Assembly (NCBI GenBank): GCA_018241995.1
Contig: JAFECT010000009.1
Span: 350,113 to 414,112 of the forward strand
Reading direction: 5' to 3'
Source: Pseudomonadota bacterium
Lineage (GTDB): Bacteria > Pseudomonadota > Alphaproteobacteria > Caulobacterales > Caulobacteraceae
Length of the DNA: 64,000 bases
Positions 19,931-28,568 of this stretch are shown here, piece after piece. Both the position numbers and the translations under genes were made by a program. The notes under the pieces are model-generated. The model was not told the origin of the DNA. It was given only the letters and a program-made list of their open reading frames with translations, and did no database searches. Positions within the stretch are counted from its first letter, which is position 1; the number at the start of each line of letters is the position of its first letter.

Positions 19931-21406
19931 ATGCCGTTCGAGCAGCCCCCATCGCCGGTCGCGCCGCCCTCTGCGCCGCCCCGGCCGTGGGCCGTGCCGC
20001 TGAGCGGGGGCCTGGGGATCGCGGGGCTCCTGGCCTTCGCCGCCTCAGATCCTGAGCAGGCCACCCTGGCGGTGGCGCTGGCGGTCGCGGCGACGGTCGC
20101 GACCTTGGTGCTGTCCGTGGACGCCTTCAGTCGTGCGCGGCCGCAGCCCGCCCCCACGGCACTGATCGAAGCCGCGGCCCAGGACGACGCCAAGACCTCC
20201 TCATGGGAGGCGGCGCTCGAGGCCCTGCCTGACCCCGTGCTGCTGATCGCCGCCACCGAGCCCGACGACGTGGCCGGCCGGCGCATCGTCTTCGCCAACG
20301 CCGCCGCGCGCGAGTTCCTCCGCGTCCCGCGCGAGGGCGCCCTCTTGGTCACCGCCCTACGCGATCCCGAGGTGCTAGAGATTGTCGATGAGGCCCTGTT
20401 CGGCCGTGTGCCCGCCTGCGCGGCCTATGAGACCGGCGGCGCGCAGGATCGCTTCTGGCGCGCCTGGAGCCGGCCGCTGCCCTCGCCGTCCGGCTTCCTG
20501 GCCCTGCTCAGCCTGCGCGACGAGACCGACGCCCGGCGCATGGAGCGGATGCGCGCCGACTTCCTGGCCAACGCCAGCCATGAGCTGAGGACGCCGCTGG
20601 CCTCCCTGGCCGGCTTCATCGACACGCTCAAGGGCCACGCCAAGAACGACGCGGAGGCCCGCGCCAAGTTCCTCGACATCATGGCGACGCAAGCCGACCG
20701 CATGCGCCGCCTGATCGCCGACCTGCTGTCGCTGAGCCGCATCGAGCTGAACGAGCACGTGCCGCCGTCGGGCGAGGCCGACGTTTCGCTGATCGTCACC
20801 GACGTGGTCGACGCCCTGACGCCGCTCGCCCACGAGAAGGGCGTGCTGCTGCAGGCGCACATGCCGCCCGCCGGCGCGGCCACGGTCTGCGGCGACCGCG
20901 ACCAGATCGTGCAGGTGGTCCAGAACCTGGTCGACAACGCGCTGAAGTACTCGCCCGAGGGCTCGGCGGTGGAGATCGAGGTGGCGCCGGGGCTGACGGT
21001 CGACCAGGCGGTCCTGCCGACCTCGACCCGCGCCGCGCGCATGTCCCTGCTGACCCCGGACCGCGCCGACGACGTACGCTATGTCCTGATCCGCGTGCGC
21101 GACCAGGGGCCGGGCGTGGCCCGCCAGTTCCTGCCGCGCCTGGCCGAGCGCTTCTACCGCGTGGAGGGCCAGAAGTCCGGCGAGCGCCTGGGCACGGGCC
21201 TGGGCCTGGCCATCGTCAAGCACATCGCCAACCGCCACCGCGGCGGCCTGTCGGTGGAAAGCGCGCCGGGCGAGGGCTCTGTGTTCTCGGTCTATCTGCC
21301 CCGGTCGGAGCCGCGCACCCGCGCGGTCGAACCCGGTCGCCTGCTGGTGATCGAAGGCCAGGCCGCCAACCAAGCCTCGGGCGACCAGCGAAGCTTGGCG
21401 TCGTAA
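19931..21406 (+). CDS. phoR: Phosphate-regulon sensor histidine kinase
   Basis: A 491-residue membrane histidine kinase. Two hydrophobic segments lie at about residues 20-38 and 43-63. A PAS-like region (WEAALEALPDPVLLI, residues 92-140) follows. The HisKA box FLANASHELRTPLASL puts the phospho-accepting histidine at residue 217. The ATPase domain has the N-box QNLVDNALKYSPEG (from 331), a DQGPGV G1 box and GTGLGLAIVKHI. Like other PhoR proteins it has no large periplasmic sensor, in keeping with sensing through PstB/PhoU. Position upstream of pstCAB-phoU-phoB supports the name over other kinases. Confidence 0.92.
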   Translation: MPFEQPPSPVAPPSAPPRPWAVPLSGGLGIAGLLAFAASDPEQATLAVALAVAATVATLVLSVDAFSRARPQPAPTALIEAAAQDDAKTSSWEAALEALPDPVLLIAATEPDDVAGRRIVFANAAAREFLRVPREGALLVTALRDPEVLEIVDEALFGRVPACAAYETGGAQDRFWRAWSRPLPSPSGFLALLSLRDETDARRMERMRADFLANASHELRTPLASLAGFIDTLKGHAKNDAEARAKFLDIMATQADRMRRLIADLLSLSRIELNEHVPPSGEADVSLIVTDVVDALTPLAHEKGVLLQAHMPPAGAATVCGDRDQIVQVVQNLVDNALKYSPEGSAVEIEVAPGLTVDQAVLPTSTRAARMSLLTPDRADDVRYVLIRVRDQGPGVARQFLPRLAERFYRVEGQKSGERLGTGLGLAIVKHIANRHRGGLSVESAPGEGSVFSVYLPRSEPRTRAVEPGRLLVIEGQAANQASGDQRSLAS

Positions 21407-21500
21407 CAAAACCGTCGCCGAAACGTCGTAATTGGCGCCCAGCCGGCGGGGCGTCGGTGTGGCGCCAGTCGCCGGGAAAGTCGGAAACAGTCGCGTCGCA

Positions 21501-22706
21501 ATGATCTGGCTCGCCGTCCCGCTCCTGGTGCTGTTCTCCGCCGCGGCCTTCGCGCTCGGCCGGCGGCGCGCCTTGGCCGTGACCGCCGGGGTGAGCGTCC
21601 CCTTCCATTCCCGCCCCGGCCACTACGGCCTCTACGTCGCCCTGTGGACCGTGGGTCCGGCCCTGGCCTTGCTGGCGGCCATCGCCTTGGCCGCGCCGAC
21701 GCTGGAGGCCTCCACCCCCGGCGCCGGAGCCCTGGCCCGCAACCTGGCGCTGGTGCTGGCCGGAGCCGCCGCCCTCATCGGCTTGTTCGCAGGCCTGGGC
21801 CGGATTGCCCCCGGCTTGCGCGCCCGCGCGTCAGTCGAGCGGGTGTTCCGCATCCTGCTGCTGATCAGCTCCGCCACCGCGGTCCTGACCATGGCCGGGA
21901 TCGCGCTGTCCCTGGCGGCCGAGAGCCTGCGCTTCTTCGCCGTGGTCTCGCCCGCGCGCTTCTTCGCAGGCTCGGTCTGGGACCCGGAGATCGGCGCCTT
22001 CGGGGCGGGGCGCCTGTTCGCGCGCACCGCGCTGGTCGCCGTGACCGCGCTCCTCACCTGCGCGCCCGCGGGCATCCTGGCGGCGATCTATCTGGCCGAG
22101 TACGCCACGCCGCGGGTGCGCAGCGTGCTCAAGCCCGGGCTGGAGATGCTGGCCGGCGCGCCCGGCGTGGTCTGGGGCCTGTTTGCGGCCCTGACCTTGG
22201 CGCCGCTGCTCCACGACGCCATCGCCGCCCTTCACCTGCGCCTGGGGCCGGGGACCCAGCTTTCCATGATCGCCGGGATCGCCATCGGCATGATGCTGCT
22301 GCCCTTCGTGGCCGCCTTGTCCGACGATGTGCTGCGCGCCACGCCCTCGTCCCTGCGCTGGGGCTCCTATGCGGCGGGCGCGACCAAGAGCGAGACGGTG
22401 CTGCGCGTGGTGCTGCCGACCGCCTGGCCCGGCATCGGGGCGGCGCTGCTGCTAGCGCTGGGCCGGGCGCTCGGCGAGACCATGATCGTGGTGATGGTCG
22501 CGGGCCTGATCGCACGCGCCGACGCCGCGCCGGGGATCAGCGCGGTCACCGCCGAGATCGCCAACCTGCTGCACTGGGACCAGGACTTCGCCCGGCCCAC
22601 GACGCTGGCCGCCTACGGCCTGGGCCTGACCCTGTTCCTGGCCACCCTCGGCATCAACTTCGCCGCCCAGAAGATCGTGCGCGCCTATGGTGAGCGGCAT
22701 GTCTGA
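21501..22706 (+). CDS. pstC: Phosphate ABC transporter permease PstC
   Basis: Inner-membrane permease of the Pst high-affinity phosphate importer, about 401 residues. I place the start at the ATG at 21501 (MIWLAVPLLVLF), which opens with a membrane helix; an in-frame TTG at 21432 would add 23 unlikely residues. The region from about residue 130 onwards is the standard binding-protein-dependent permease fold, with the EAA-loop segment LRWGSYAAGATKSETVLRVVLPTAWPGI. The first about 100 residues (extra helices) are longer than E. coli PstC, as in other Caulobacterales. The end overlaps pstA. Confidence 0.92.
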   Translation: MIWLAVPLLVLFSAAAFALGRRRALAVTAGVSVPFHSRPGHYGLYVALWTVGPALALLAAIALAAPTLEASTPGAGALARNLALVLAGAAALIGLFAGLGRIAPGLRARASVERVFRILLLISSATAVLTMAGIALSLAAESLRFFAVVSPARFFAGSVWDPEIGAFGAGRLFARTALVAVTALLTCAPAGILAAIYLAEYATPRVRSVLKPGLEMLAGAPGVVWGLFAALTLAPLLHDAIAALHLRLGPGTQLSMIAGIAIGMMLLPFVAALSDDVLRATPSSLRWGSYAAGATKSETVLRVVLPTAWPGIGAALLLALGRALGETMIVVMVAGLIARADAAPGISAVTAEIANLLHWDQDFARPTTLAAYGLGLTLFLATLGINFAAQKIVRAYGERHV

Positions 22707-23598
22707 GGCCTTGCTCACGCTTTCACCCGCGCGGCAGGCGACACTCCGAGGGCTCGCACGCCGCCGTCGCGCCGACCGCTGGGTGAAGGCGCTGACCTTG
22801 CTGGGTCTGGCCCTGACCGTGATGGGGCCTGTCGTGCTGCTGGTCAGCCTGGGGCTGCGAGCCTTACCCGCGCTCGATCTCGCCCTCTTCGCCCACGCCG
22901 ATTCCACCCGGCCCGAGCTTGCGGGCCTTCTGGGCGCGCTGACCGGCACCCTGCTCTCGCTCGGCGTGGCCTTGGCTGTCGCCGCGCCCATCGGTGTGCT
23001 GGCCGGGGTGCATCTCGAGGAATTCGCCCCGCGCGGCCGCCTCGTCGCCGTGGTCGAGGCCAATTTGAACAACCTCGCCGCCGCCCCCTCGGTGATCTAC
23101 GGCCTGTTGGGTCTCGCCGTCTTCGTGGAGTTGTTCGGCCTGCCGCGCGCCTCGCCCCTGGTCGCGGGCCTGGTGCTGGCGCTGATGGCCCTGCCGGTGG
23201 TGATCAACACCACGCGCTCCTGCTTGGCCGCCATACCGTTCCAGGTGCGTGAGGCGGCGCTGGGCGTCGGCGCCTCACCGGTGCAGGCGGTGTTCCAGCA
23301 CATCCTGCTCCTGGCTTGGCCGGGCATTGCGTCGGGCGTATTGCAGGCCCTGTCGCGCGCCATGGGCCAGGCCGCGCCGCTCTTGATCGTGGGTTCCGCC
23401 GCCTTCACCGCCGAGGTCCCCTCGTCGGTCACCGCCCCAGCCGAGACCCTGCCCAGCCAGATCTTCACCTGGTTCGCCAACGGCGCCGACGCCTTCGCCG
23501 CGCGCGCCTGCGCCGCCGCGCTGCTGCTTCTCCTCCTGATGGCTCTGCTCAGCGCCGCCGGGCAGTATTTCCGACGCCGTTTCGAGCGAGGCTGGTGA
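22687..23598 (+). CDS. pstA: Phosphate ABC transporter permease PstA
   Basis: 303 residues, with six predicted membrane segments and an EAA-type loop ([27 protein letters not shown]). It pairs with PstC to form the phosphate channel. The ATG at 22687 lies inside pstC; a second ATG at 22699, still overlapping the pstC stop by 8 bases, would shorten it by four residues and is equally possible. It stops 2 bases before pstB. Confidence 0.92.
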   Translation: MVSGMSEALLTLSPARQATLRGLARRRRADRWVKALTLLGLALTVMGPVVLLVSLGLRALPALDLALFAHADSTRPELAGLLGALTGTLLSLGVALAVAAPIGVLAGVHLEEFAPRGRLVAVVEANLNNLAAAPSVIYGLLGLAVFVELFGLPRASPLVAGLVLALMALPVVINTTRSCLAAIPFQVREAALGVGASPVQAVFQHILLLAWPGIASGVLQALSRAMGQAAPLLIVGSAAFTAEVPSSVTAPAETLPSQIFTWFANGADAFAARACAAALLLLLLMALLSAAGQYFRRRFERGW

Positions 23599-23600
23599 CC

Positions 23601-24440
23601 ATGGCGACCGATTTCCACAACGCCATGCGCGCCGCGGGCTCGCTCACCGCGCCGGGTGATCGGGGCGAGGCGAGCGACGCCACGCCCATCAAGGCCTCCG
23701 CCCGCGGCATCGTGCTCTGGTACGGCGAGACCCAGGCCCTGTTCGATGTCTCGCTCGACATCCCCGACCGCGCGGTCACCGCCCTGATCGGCCCGTCGGG
23801 CTCGGGCAAGTCCAGCTTCCTGCGCACGCTCAATCGCATGAACGAAGTGATGCCGGGCGTGCGCACCTCGGGCCGCGTCGAGATCGACGGCGAGGATATC
23901 TATGCGCCCTCGGTTGATCCGGTGCTGGTGCGCGCCCGCGTCGGGATGGTGTTCCAGCGGCCGAACCCGTTCCCCAAGTCGATCTACGACAATGTCGCCT
24001 ATGGCGCGCGCCTGCACGGCCTGGCCAAGGGCCGCGACGCGCTCGACACCCTGGTCGCCGACGCCCTGCACGCGGCCGGGCTGTGGAGCGAGGTGGCGCA
24101 CCGGCTGCATACCCCAGCCCTGGCCCTGACCGACGCCCAGCAGCAGCGGCTGGTGATCGCGCGTGCGCTCGCGCTTCAGCCTGAGATCATCCTGATGGAC
24201 GAGCCCTCCTCGGCGCTCGATCCCGTGGCCACCGCCCGCATCGAGGAGCTGATCGACGAGCTGGCCCAGAAGGTCTGCATCGTCATCGTCACCCACTCCA
24301 TGGCCCAGGCCGCGCGCGTCTCGCACAAGACCGCCTTCTTCCACGAGGGCCGGCTGATCGAGGCGGCCTCGACCGAAGAGATTTTCACCAACCCGCGGGA
24401 CGCCCGCACCCACGACTTCATCACAGGACGGTTCGGATGA
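23601..24440 (+). CDS. pstB: Phosphate ABC transporter ATPase PstB, altered signature motif
   Basis: 279 residues. The ATG at 23601 directly follows the pstA stop; the open frame extends further upstream but has no support there. Walker A is GPSGSGKSS (64-72), the Q-loop segment [17 protein letters not shown] is characteristic of PstB, and Walker B with D-loop reads [12 protein letters not shown]. The ABC signature, normally LSGGQQQRL, reads LTDAQQQRL at about residues 175-183, so the serine-glycine-glycine is missing. The H-loop histidine is present (VTHSM). It powers the importer and, with PhoU, signals phosphate status to PhoR. It shares ATGA with phoU. Confidence 0.93.
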   Translation: MATDFHNAMRAAGSLTAPGDRGEASDATPIKASARGIVLWYGETQALFDVSLDIPDRAVTALIGPSGSGKSSFLRTLNRMNEVMPGVRTSGRVEIDGEDIYAPSVDPVLVRARVGMVFQRPNPFPKSIYDNVAYGARLHGLAKGRDALDTLVADALHAAGLWSEVAHRLHTPALALTDAQQQRLVIARALALQPEIILMDEPSSALDPVATARIEELIDELAQKVCIVIVTHSMAQAARVSHKTAFFHEGRLIEAASTEEIFTNPRDARTHDFITGRFG

Positions 24441-25201
24441 GCGACACGACCTACTCCGGCCCCCAGCCGCTGGGCCAAACTCAAGTCCAGACCGATTTCC
24501 GGGCCAACCCGCATACGGTCAGGGCCTATGGCGACGAGCTGAACCAGCTGACCGCCGAGGTCACGCGCCTGGGCGGCATGGTCGAGAGCCAGGTGGCCGA
24601 CGCGGTCTCGTCCGTCGCCCGCCGCGACGTGGCCCTGGCCCGTGCGGTCATCGAAGGCGACGTCCGCATCGACGACCTGCAGCGCGAGATCGAGCGCCGC
24701 GCCATCCGCCTCATCGCTCTGCGCCAGCCCGTGGCCGCAGACCTGCGCCGCACGGTGGCCGCGCTGAAACTGTCGCTGTCGCTGGAGCGCACCGGCGACA
24801 TGGCCAAGGGCATCGCCAAGCGCGCCCTGGTCCTGGCCGAGGGCGAGCCGATGCTGCCCCTGACCCGCTCCATCGAGCGCATGGGCAAGCTGGTGCTGAG
24901 CCGCCTCAAGGACGTGCTGGACGCTTACACCACCGCCAACCTCGACCAGGCCATGAACGTCTGGGCCCACGACGACGACGTGGACGAGCACTACGACGCC
25001 CTGTTCCGTGAGCTGCTGACCTACATGATGGGCGATCCGCGCACGATCAACGGCTGCGCGCACCTGCTGTTCATGGCCAAGAACCTGGAGCGGATCGGCG
25101 ACCACGCGACCAACCTGGCCGAGATCATCCACTACGAACTGACCGGCGAGGACGTGCTGGCCGACCGGCCGCGCCGCCTCGCCCAGGACGCCCAGTCGTG
25201 A
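24437..25201 (+). CDS. phoU: Phosphate signalling protein PhoU
   Basis: 254 residues made of two three-helix bundle repeats. Each repeat carries the family pattern, visible as D-x-L-Q-R-E-I-E-R with LRRTVAALK in the first half and the [10 protein letters not shown] and [19 protein letters not shown] segments in the second. It is cytoplasmic and bridges PstB and PhoR to repress phosphate starvation signalling. The start overlaps the pstB stop by four bases. Confidence 0.94.
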   Translation: MSDTTYSGPQPLGQTQVQTDFRANPHTVRAYGDELNQLTAEVTRLGGMVESQVADAVSSVARRDVALARAVIEGDVRIDDLQREIERRAIRLIALRQPVAADLRRTVAALKLSLSLERTGDMAKGIAKRALVLAEGEPMLPLTRSIERMGKLVLSRLKDVLDAYTTANLDQAMNVWAHDDDVDEHYDALFRELLTYMMGDPRTINGCAHLLFMAKNLERIGDHATNLAEIIHYELTGEDVLADRPRRLAQDAQS

Positions 25202-25248
25202 ATTCGCCCTTTTCCCCCGCGCCCAGAGCCGCAAGAGAGCCACTGCAT

Positions 25249-25941
25249 ATGACGACGCCCTACATCCTGGTCGCCGAAGATGAGGACGCGCTCGCGACCC
25301 TGCTCCAGTACAACCTCACCAAGGACGGCTACGAAGTCGTCGTCGCCCAGGACGGCGAAGAGGCCCTGATGCTGATCGACGAGCGGGCGCCGGACATGGT
25401 GCTGCTCGACTGGATGCTGCCGAAGGTCTCAGGCATCGAGGTCTGCCGGCGCATCCGCAGCAAGACCGAAAGCCGCAACCTGCCGATCATCATGCTGACC
25501 GCCCGCGGCGAGGAGAGCGACCGCGTGCGCGGCCTCGACACCGGCGCGGACGACTATGTCACCAAGCCGTTCTCGATGACCGAGCTGACCGCGCGCGTGC
25601 GCGCCGTCTTGCGCCGCATCCGCCCGGCGCTGGCCGAAGACAGCGTCAAGCGCGGCGACCTGGTGATCGACCGCGTCGCCCACCGCGTGAAACGCGCCGG
25701 CCGCGACGTGCATCTGGGCCCGACCGAATTCCGCCTGCTCGATCACCTGATGCAGCACCCCGGCCGCGTGTTCAGCCGCGAACAGCTGCTCGACGCGGTG
25801 TGGGGCTCGGATGTCTACATCGAGGCGCGGACGGTGGACGTGCACGTCGGGCGACTGAGGAAGGCGCTGAACGCGGGCGAAGAGGCGGATCCGATCCGCA
25901 CCGTCCGATCGGCGGGGTATTCGCTGGACCTGGAGGGGTGA
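25249..25941 (+). CDS. phoB: Phosphate-regulon response regulator PhoB
   Basis: 230 residues: a receiver domain (acidic EDED at 10-13, phospho-acceptor D54 in LLDWMLP, K106 in TKPF) and a C-terminal winged-helix OmpR-type DNA-binding domain (RTVDVHVGRLRKAL, TVRSAGY). The start at 25249 is chosen because an AGAGAG ribosome site precedes it; an upstream GTG at 25198 overlapping phoU would add 17 residues lacking family similarity. It is the activator expected to bind the Pho box at 19856. Confidence 0.94.
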   Translation: MTTPYILVAEDEDALATLLQYNLTKDGYEVVVAQDGEEALMLIDERAPDMVLLDWMLPKVSGIEVCRRIRSKTESRNLPIIMLTARGEESDRVRGLDTGADDYVTKPFSMTELTARVRAVLRRIRPALAEDSVKRGDLVIDRVAHRVKRAGRDVHLGPTEFRLLDHLMQHPGRVFSREQLLDAVWGSDVYIEARTVDVHVGRLRKALNAGEEADPIRTVRSAGYSLDLEG

Positions 25942-25956
25942 GGAGGGGCCGGCATA

Positions 25957-26007
25957 GGATCGACGACGATTTGTCGATCCTCGCGACGAACGTCCGCGTC
26001 GCGGACG
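25957..26007 (+). terminator. Hairpins after phoB
   Basis: GGATCGAC (25957-25964) pairs with GTCGATCC (25973-25980), and a perfect palindrome CGTCCGCG-T-CGCGGACG follows at 25991-26007. There is no T-run, so this may be a weak terminator between convergent transcripts or only an mRNA stabiliser. Confidence 0.4.
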
Positions 26008-26035
26008 CGGGCCGGGCGTTGGCGGCTCGCGCTGC

Positions 26036-26422
26036 CTAGATCGCCGCCTTCACGTCCGTTCGATTGAAATCGTCGCCGACAAAGAGCAGCGGGCAGTCGG
26101 TGGTCTTGGCGAGCTCGTAGGCGAAGCAGTCACCGAAGTTCAGGCCGGCGGGGTTCACGCCCTTGCCCCAACGGTCGTAGGCTTGGGCCATGCGTTGCGC
26201 GGCGGCGGCAGTCACTGGTGCGACCTCGAAGCCAAGGCTTTCGATCAGGCTTTGAACTTCGTCCCGCGCGCCGCGCCTGCCTGCCACGATCAGCGCCTCG
26301 GCGACGGTGCCGGCGGAGATCAGGACGCGATCTTCCGCCTCAATGGCTGCGGCACAGGCGGCGGCGGTGGTGGGCTCGTCCTGGGCGATCGCCAGCAGGG
26401 CGGAGGTATCGACCACGATCAT
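26036..26422 (-). CDS. vapC: VapC-type PIN-domain toxin
   Basis: A 128-residue PIN-domain ribonuclease. The acidic site is visible: D5 in MIVVDTSALLAI, a central Glu in AGTVAEAL, and Asp residues in FGDCFAYELAK and VGDDFNRTD near the C-terminus. VapC toxins cut RNA (often initiator tRNA) with Mg2+ when free of antitoxin. The gene overlaps the antitoxin stop by four bases, so expression is coupled. Confidence 0.88.
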   Translation of the reverse strand: MIVVDTSALLAIAQDEPTTAAACAAAIEAEDRVLISAGTVAEALIVAGRRGARDEVQSLIESLGFEVAPVTAAAAQRMAQAYDRWGKGVNPAGLNFGDCFAYELAKTTDCPLLFVGDDFNRTDVKAAI

Positions 26423-26676
26423 TTGGGAAGGCCGTCCTCGTCGTAGAGGAAGTCCTGGCTGCGCGCGGCGCTCGGTCCGGGGGTTGCTTTGGCGCGTCCG
26501 GCTGCACGGACCTGATCCAGAATAGCCCGACGCGCGGCCCGGTCCGGTGCGGCCTTGATTGGCGCCAGACGCACGGCCGCGTGGCCATGACGCGTCAGGA
26601 TCACCTCCTCACCGGCTTCCGCCAGACGCACCAATTCGGTGAGCTGCGCCTTCGCCTCGCTTACGGACACCCGCAT
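26419..26676 (-). CDS. vapB: Phd/YefM-like antitoxin partner of VapC
   Basis: 85 residues. The start at 26676 has a strong AAAGGAG ribosome site; a longer frame from 26712 would run into the operator. The N-terminus MRVSVSEAKAQLTELVRLAEAGEEV is the Phd/YefM DNA-binding fold, followed by ITRHG-like ILTRHGHAAVRL; the rest is an unstructured toxin-binding tail ending in FLYDEDGLPK. It should neutralise VapC and repress its own promoter. Confidence 0.85.
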   Translation of the reverse strand: MRVSVSEAKAQLTELVRLAEAGEEVILTRHGHAAVRLAPIKAAPDRAARRAILDQVRAAGRAKATPGPSAARSQDFLYDEDGLPK

Positions 26677-26686
26677 GTGCGCTCCT

Positions 26687-26736
26687 TTGGACCAGTGGAT
26701 AGTCCAAGACATAATTAGACTAGTTATTGGTCCAAT
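26687..26736 (-). promoter_or_regulatory. Operator region of the VapBC pair
   Basis: Inverted repeat TTGGAC (26687-26692) / GTCCAA (26702-26707), then the palindrome ATTGG-T-CCAAT at 26726-26736, with an AT-rich stretch between them that could hold the -10 region. It lies directly upstream of the antitoxin start, as expected for autorepression. Confidence 0.5.
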
Positions 26737-26794
26737 TCAACGCTTCCCACCCCTCAAACCGTCTCCATCTCGATCCCATAGACCTGCGAGGACT

Positions 26795-28075
26795 CTACGC
26801 CCCCTCCTCCGGAATCCCGCGCCGCATGACCGCGAACGCGCCCGCCAGCAGGCAGCCGGCCACGATGCCGAAGGTCAGGTCCTTGGCCAGGGTCAGGCCG
26901 AAGGTCGCGAGCAGCACCATCGCCGCGCGCCAGTCGCGCAGCAGCCGCGCGAACTCGGCCTTCTCCGCCATGTTCCAGGCGACCACCACCAGGACCCCCG
27001 CCAACGCGGAGAGCGGCACGTAGCCGGCCAAGGGGGCGGCGAACAGCACGAACAGCAGCAGGAAGACGGCGTGCATCATGCCGGCCAGGGGGCTGCGCGC
27101 GCCGGCCCGCACATTGGTGGCGGTGCGCGCGATCGTGCCGGTGACGCTGATTCCGCCGAACAGGGCTGAGGCGATGTTGGCGACGCCCTGGGCGACCAGC
27201 TCCATGTTCGGGCGGTGCCTTCGCGCCGTCATGGCGTCGGCGACCTTGGCCGAGAGCAGGCTCTCGATCCCGCCCAGCAGGGTGAAGGACAGGGCGGCGG
27301 GCAGCACCTGCCAGACCAGCTGTGGCGTGACCGGCGGCAGGCCGGGCATGGGCAGGCCGCGGGGCAGGGCGCCGAAACGGCTGCCGATGGTTTCGACCGG
27401 CAGATGCAGCGTGGCCGCGGCGAGGGATGCGAGCACGACGGCGATCAGCATGCCCGGCCAGGCCGGCCGATAGCGCCTGACCAGGAAGATCAGGGCCGCG
27501 GAGCCCAGCCCGATCGCCAGGGCTGCCGGACGCAGGGTCGCGAACGCCCGGGCCAGGGCGCCGAGCTTGGGGATCAGGGGCCCGGGCTCGCCGGCGGACA
27601 GGGTCAGTCCGCCCAGGTCCTTGAGCTGGCTGGCCAGGATGGTGACGGCGATGGCGCAGGTGAAGCCGACCGTGACCGCATGCGGGATGTGCCGGATCAG
27701 CGAGCCCAGCCTGAGCAGGCCGAGCAGGGCCAGCAGGGCGCCGGACATCATCACCGTCAGCAGCAGCCCCTCGACGCCGAACCGTCCGACGGTTGCGGCC
27801 ACCAGCACGATGAAGGCGCCGGCCGGGCCGCCGATCTGGAACCGGCTTCCGCCCAGGGCGGAGACCAGGAACCCGCCGACGATGGCCGTGGTCAGGCCGC
27901 GGTCCGGTGAGACGCCCGAGGCGACCGCGATGGCCATCGACAGGGGCAGGGCCACGATCGCCACGGTCAGAGCCGCCACGGCGTCCTTGCGCAGCGCGTC
28001 GAGGCCGTAGCCCTCGCTCAGCGTCGTCGCCAGTTTCGGTCGAAGCAGATGCGAGGTGGCCGATCCGTCAGGCAT
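26795..28075 (-). CDS. SulP-family anion transporter without STAS domain
   Basis: 426 residues with about 10-12 membrane helices. The SulP pattern is clear in DAVAALTVAIVALPLSMAIA, GGSRFQIGGPAGAFIV and GGISVTGTIARTATNVRAGARSPLAG. The protein stops right after the last helix (CLLAGAFAVMRRGIPEEGA), so the cytoplasmic STAS domain of typical 550-residue SulP proteins is absent. The substrate may be sulfate, bicarbonate or another anion. An XRE regulator gene lies 30 bases upstream on the same strand. Confidence 0.88.
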   Translation of the reverse strand: MPDGSATSHLLRPKLATTLSEGYGLDALRKDAVAALTVAIVALPLSMAIAVASGVSPDRGLTTAIVGGFLVSALGGSRFQIGGPAGAFIVLVAATVGRFGVEGLLLTVMMSGALLALLGLLRLGSLIRHIPHAVTVGFTCAIAVTILASQLKDLGGLTLSAGEPGPLIPKLGALARAFATLRPAALAIGLGSAALIFLVRRYRPAWPGMLIAVVLASLAAATLHLPVETIGSRFGALPRGLPMPGLPPVTPQLVWQVLPAALSFTLLGGIESLLSAKVADAMTARRHRPNMELVAQGVANIASALFGGISVTGTIARTATNVRAGARSPLAGMMHAVFLLLFVLFAAPLAGYVPLSALAGVLVVVAWNMAEKAEFARLLRDWRAAMVLLATFGLTLAKDLTFGIVAGCLLAGAFAVMRRGIPEEGA

Positions 28076-28105
28076 GGGAAGCCCCCACGCCCGCTCCGGC
28101 CCGGT

Positions 28106-28357
28106 TCAGGCCCCTTCGATCAGGCGCACACCGCGCCCCGAGCCTTCGCTGCGCGCGCCGGCCCCGATCAGCTCCACGCCCGCGCCGTTCAGCGCGATCA
28201 CCACCTTCTCGAGGCTGTCCACCACCGCGCGCACCGTGCCGTTGCTGGCCTCCATCCGCTGGATGGTCGGAAGCGACAGGCCCGACAGGCGCGCCAGCTC
28301 CCGCTGGTCGATCCCCAGCAGCGCTCGCGCGGCCTTCATCTGTGCGGCGGTGATCAT
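28106..28357 (-). CDS. XRE-family transcriptional regulator
   Basis: 83 residues. The helix-turn-helix is MKAARALLGIDQRELARLSG with LSLPTIQRMEASNG as recognition part (residues 7-40); the remainder (VRAVVDSLEKVVIALNGAGVELI) is the short C-terminal extension found in small alphaproteobacterial regulators that precede SulP genes. It is probably co-transcribed with the transporter and may repress the pair. Confidence 0.8.
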   Translation of the reverse strand: MITAAQMKAARALLGIDQRELARLSGLSLPTIQRMEASNGTVRAVVDSLEKVVIALNGAGVELIGAGARSEGSGRGVRLIEGA

Positions 28358-28568
28358 GGGACTGCCTATAGCTGGCCTTTCCGGACGGGCAAGGCGCGGC
28401 GGCGGAACGGCGCGTCGCGGCGTCGCTGTCGAGACGGCGGGAAATGCTGCGCACCGCTTTCCGCACGGACCTGCTCCCTGGCTGCGGCCAGGATATATGC
28501 ATCAATTAAGATACATTAAACATCATATTGCAAATTTAATATTTGGATAATGAGGCCCTGGGCGAACC

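Noticed and set aside
21432-21500. Upstream TTG start for pstC
   Set aside because: Adds 23 residues without membrane or family character; the ATG at 21501 opens directly with a membrane helix.
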